NCBI GenBank assembly: GCA_903813345.2 | Contig: CAIIXF020000012.1 | Span: forward strand, 11,328,932-11,392,931 | Length of the DNA stretch: 64,000 nt | From: Owenia fusiformis | Lineage: Eukaryota; Annelida; Polychaeta; Sabellida; Oweniidae | Direction: 5' to 3' | Shown: piece after piece, positions 53,601 through 56,600 of the stretch | Position numbering within the stretch: the stretch's first letter is position 1 | Layout of the letters: each line of letters opens with the position of its first letter | Notes under the pieces: model-generated | Databases searched by the model: none | Told to the model about the DNA's origin: nothing | What the model saw: only the letters and a program-made list of their open reading frames with translations | Position numbers and translations under genes: made by a program

Positions 53601-56600
53601 TATTAAGTCAAAGGTCACAGGACTGAAAAGTGTTCTATGGAGGTGTTCCATTTAACAATTTTTACTGTTATATATTTTTCTGATATCATTAACATTATTA
53701 CAGACTATTTTTAATTATATTTTATGTGCAGTAAATGTTTAAAAGAAACCATCTGTAAGTAACACTTTCAAAATCCTTTTACCAGAACAAATGGTGTTCC
53801 ATAAATATATATTTTACTTTATAAGCACATACATAAATAAAATAATAAAAATACATTGTTGAGGTTTAAATATTCACATATAATCTTTAGATGTCTCATA
53901 TATAATCAAAACATCTCAATGATAACATCCAAATCAACCAGACGGCATGATCAAAATATCATATTCATAACATAGCACAATCAATACATCTAGTCAACCA
54001 TATAGCACAATCAAAACATCACAATTAATCACATAGCACAATCAAAATATCCCTATCAGTCAAATAGTACAGTCGACACTTTAAATAGACTATAGTATAT
54101 AAATAACAGTCACCATATCAGTCACCAATCAACATTTCAAAATCAACTAAACAGAATAATTGACACATCTTAAAAGACTAAAGCACAATCAACATAGCTC
54201 AATCAACTTATAGCATAATCAACATATCCTAATCAACCCTATAGCACAACCAACATATCCCAATCAACCATATACAGCACAATCAACATCTTTTAATCAA
54301 CATATAGCACAATCAACATATCCTAATCAACCATATACAGCACAATCAACATATCCCAATCAACCATATACAGCACAATCGACATATCTTAATGAACATA
54401 TAGCACATTCAACATATCCTAATCAACCAGAGATCACGATAGTTGAAAAAACTTGTTAGCCATTGTGGCTAAATCTTCCAAAATATTTTTAGCCAACCAA
54501 AATATGAATTAGCCATTTTGAAAAACCGTAAAAAAGGGAATTCGCAATAGAGGTGTCACAGTCCAAGAAAATTTCGGTACGATACGGAACGGTACAAATG
54601 GTCTCAACACGTTACTTTCGGGACGGGACGGGACAGAACATTAAAAATGATGAAATGTCTGATGATGACAGTTTCACTTTCAGTTTCACTTTTCAAAATC
54701 ATATTCAGGAATAAAAAAAACGTCCATTAAAATTGAATGTAAAGCATCTGCCGCGAATGTGATCGGCATTTCACATAGTCTGCACGGTGTAATATTACCA
54801 ATTCGTTTACCTTGTGATATCGGAGTCCCAAAATACTTCCAAACTGCCGACTTTTTCGACTTAGATGCCGGCTCGATTTTTCAATTTCTTTCCTACATCC
54901 GGCATACTGATAATGCACTAGATTTGCGAACGACGATGAAGAAATTTACGAACAAGCATTACCATCTACCTGAAATCGCGGGTCCGTTAATAACACTTTT
55001 CAATGCAAAGAAGTGTAATCTAGGTACGAGGTAAGTGAAAATATTTCAGAACGAAATCGGAGGTGTTCCTCGCTATTTATACACGTTTTTATGCATTTTA
55101 GTGAAGGAATCTATGTACCGATATTAACCCTTTCTGTCCCATGTCCCGAACCGAAGCATCTGGACCGAAATTCGGTCCAATATCGGGAAACCGTGACACC
55201 TCTAATTCGCCATAACTGCGAAATACCTTTACATATTTTTCGCCACCTCTTTCGAAAATTCGCAATTGACGAATGGCGAACGTCTACCGTGATCTCTGAA
55301 TCAACCCTATAGCACAACCAACATATCCCAATCAACCATATACAGCATAATCAACATCTCTTAATCAACATATAGCACAATCAACATATCCTTAACAACC
55401 ATATACAGCACAATCAACATATCCCAATCAACCATATACAGCACAATCAACATATCCTAATCAACCAAATCATACAATCAACATATCCTAATCAACCAAA
55501 TCATACAATCAATATGCCCCCATCAACATAAAAGAACAGTATATAAGAAATATGTGAGGAAGCTCCAATATTTCAAATTTAACTAGTTTTAGAGTTGATG
55601 CCACGGTGGTCATGGCTTTTATTCTTAAACACTTTAAGTGCCATTTTTCAATGAGCAAGTTATAAAATGCTTTTCATATATACTGTACCCCATGATTTTT
55701 CTCAAGTGGGTGCAAAATTCTTATTTTCACAATTCACACAAAATTTGGTCAAAATATGCCTATTTTCATGAGTTTTCTTTTTTCAAGTTGGTGCAGATTT
55801 TCTGGTAGGCGCACAATTTTATTGAAATCTCAAGTGGGTGCAGTACAAACTTGCTTTAATGCTGGGGAGATCACCACAGTCCTTGATATCCCTTTGCACA
55901 ATATTTAAGACATGACAATCATAACAACAAAGATCTTAATCCTAAATATCCTCTCTTACACTACCCCAAAAAAATTAGTACTTTTAATTTCAACATTTCA
56001 GTATTCTCTGACAGACACCACCATCAAAAAAAGTTAGCAAAAATATTTCTGATGATGGTATCCGTATGCTACAGAAACATCAAAATTTAAAGTTTTTTGG
56101 GTTGTGTCAGAGAGAACATTTTTATTAATGATCTTATCACTCTTTTGCGTCACTTACCTCTTCGTAGAACTTGAGTTGCGGAACGGGTTCATCTATGCAA
56201 CTGTTACAAAATTCCTTAAATAATAAAAATCCTGAAAAAAAAATTCAAATAATCATAACTCTATTATGATATAAGTTCATACATGCAACTCCACTGGCAT
56301 TATACATTTGATATTACGTGATTGTACGTCTTAAATCCAAGATAATTCAATGCTCTTTGTTTCTATGGTGTAGTTATTAATGGCTCAGATATAAATAGTC
56401 CCAATAGACATGGTCCAGTTATTCATGGCCCTAGTAGCCATGGTCTAGTTATCCAAAAACCATGGTCTTACTATAATGGTAGAGTTGTCTATGGTTGCAC
56501 AGTATCCATGGTACTGTTGTCCACAGTCCTAGTAACCATGGTCCAGTTGTCTTATGGTCCTTATGATGTAGTTATATATGCTCCTAGTTACCATGGTAAT

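Larger units (their letters stand above)
54429..55298. mobile_element. hAT MITE inserted in the minisatellite, itself interrupted
   Basis: The ends AGAGATCACGATAG and CTACCGTGATCTCTG are inverted, with AATCAACC on both sides (54421-54428 and 55299-55306). That word also occurs in the array, so the duplication is consistent but not proof. Without the inner element it is about 205 bp. Confidence 0.8.
53880..55530. repeat. 33-bp minisatellite interrupted by nested hAT elements
   Basis: Left part 53880-54428, right part 55299-55530. The unit is cacaatcaacatatcctaat plus caaccatatacag (33 bp; in register at 54308, 54341 and 54374). The left edge is more degenerate. Confidence 0.85.

Noticed and set aside
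54759-55034. 91-codon plus-strand frame inside the inner hAT element
   Set aside because: The opposite strand carries the recognisable BED-type KSAVWKYFG fragment with a donor; the plus frame is its shadow.
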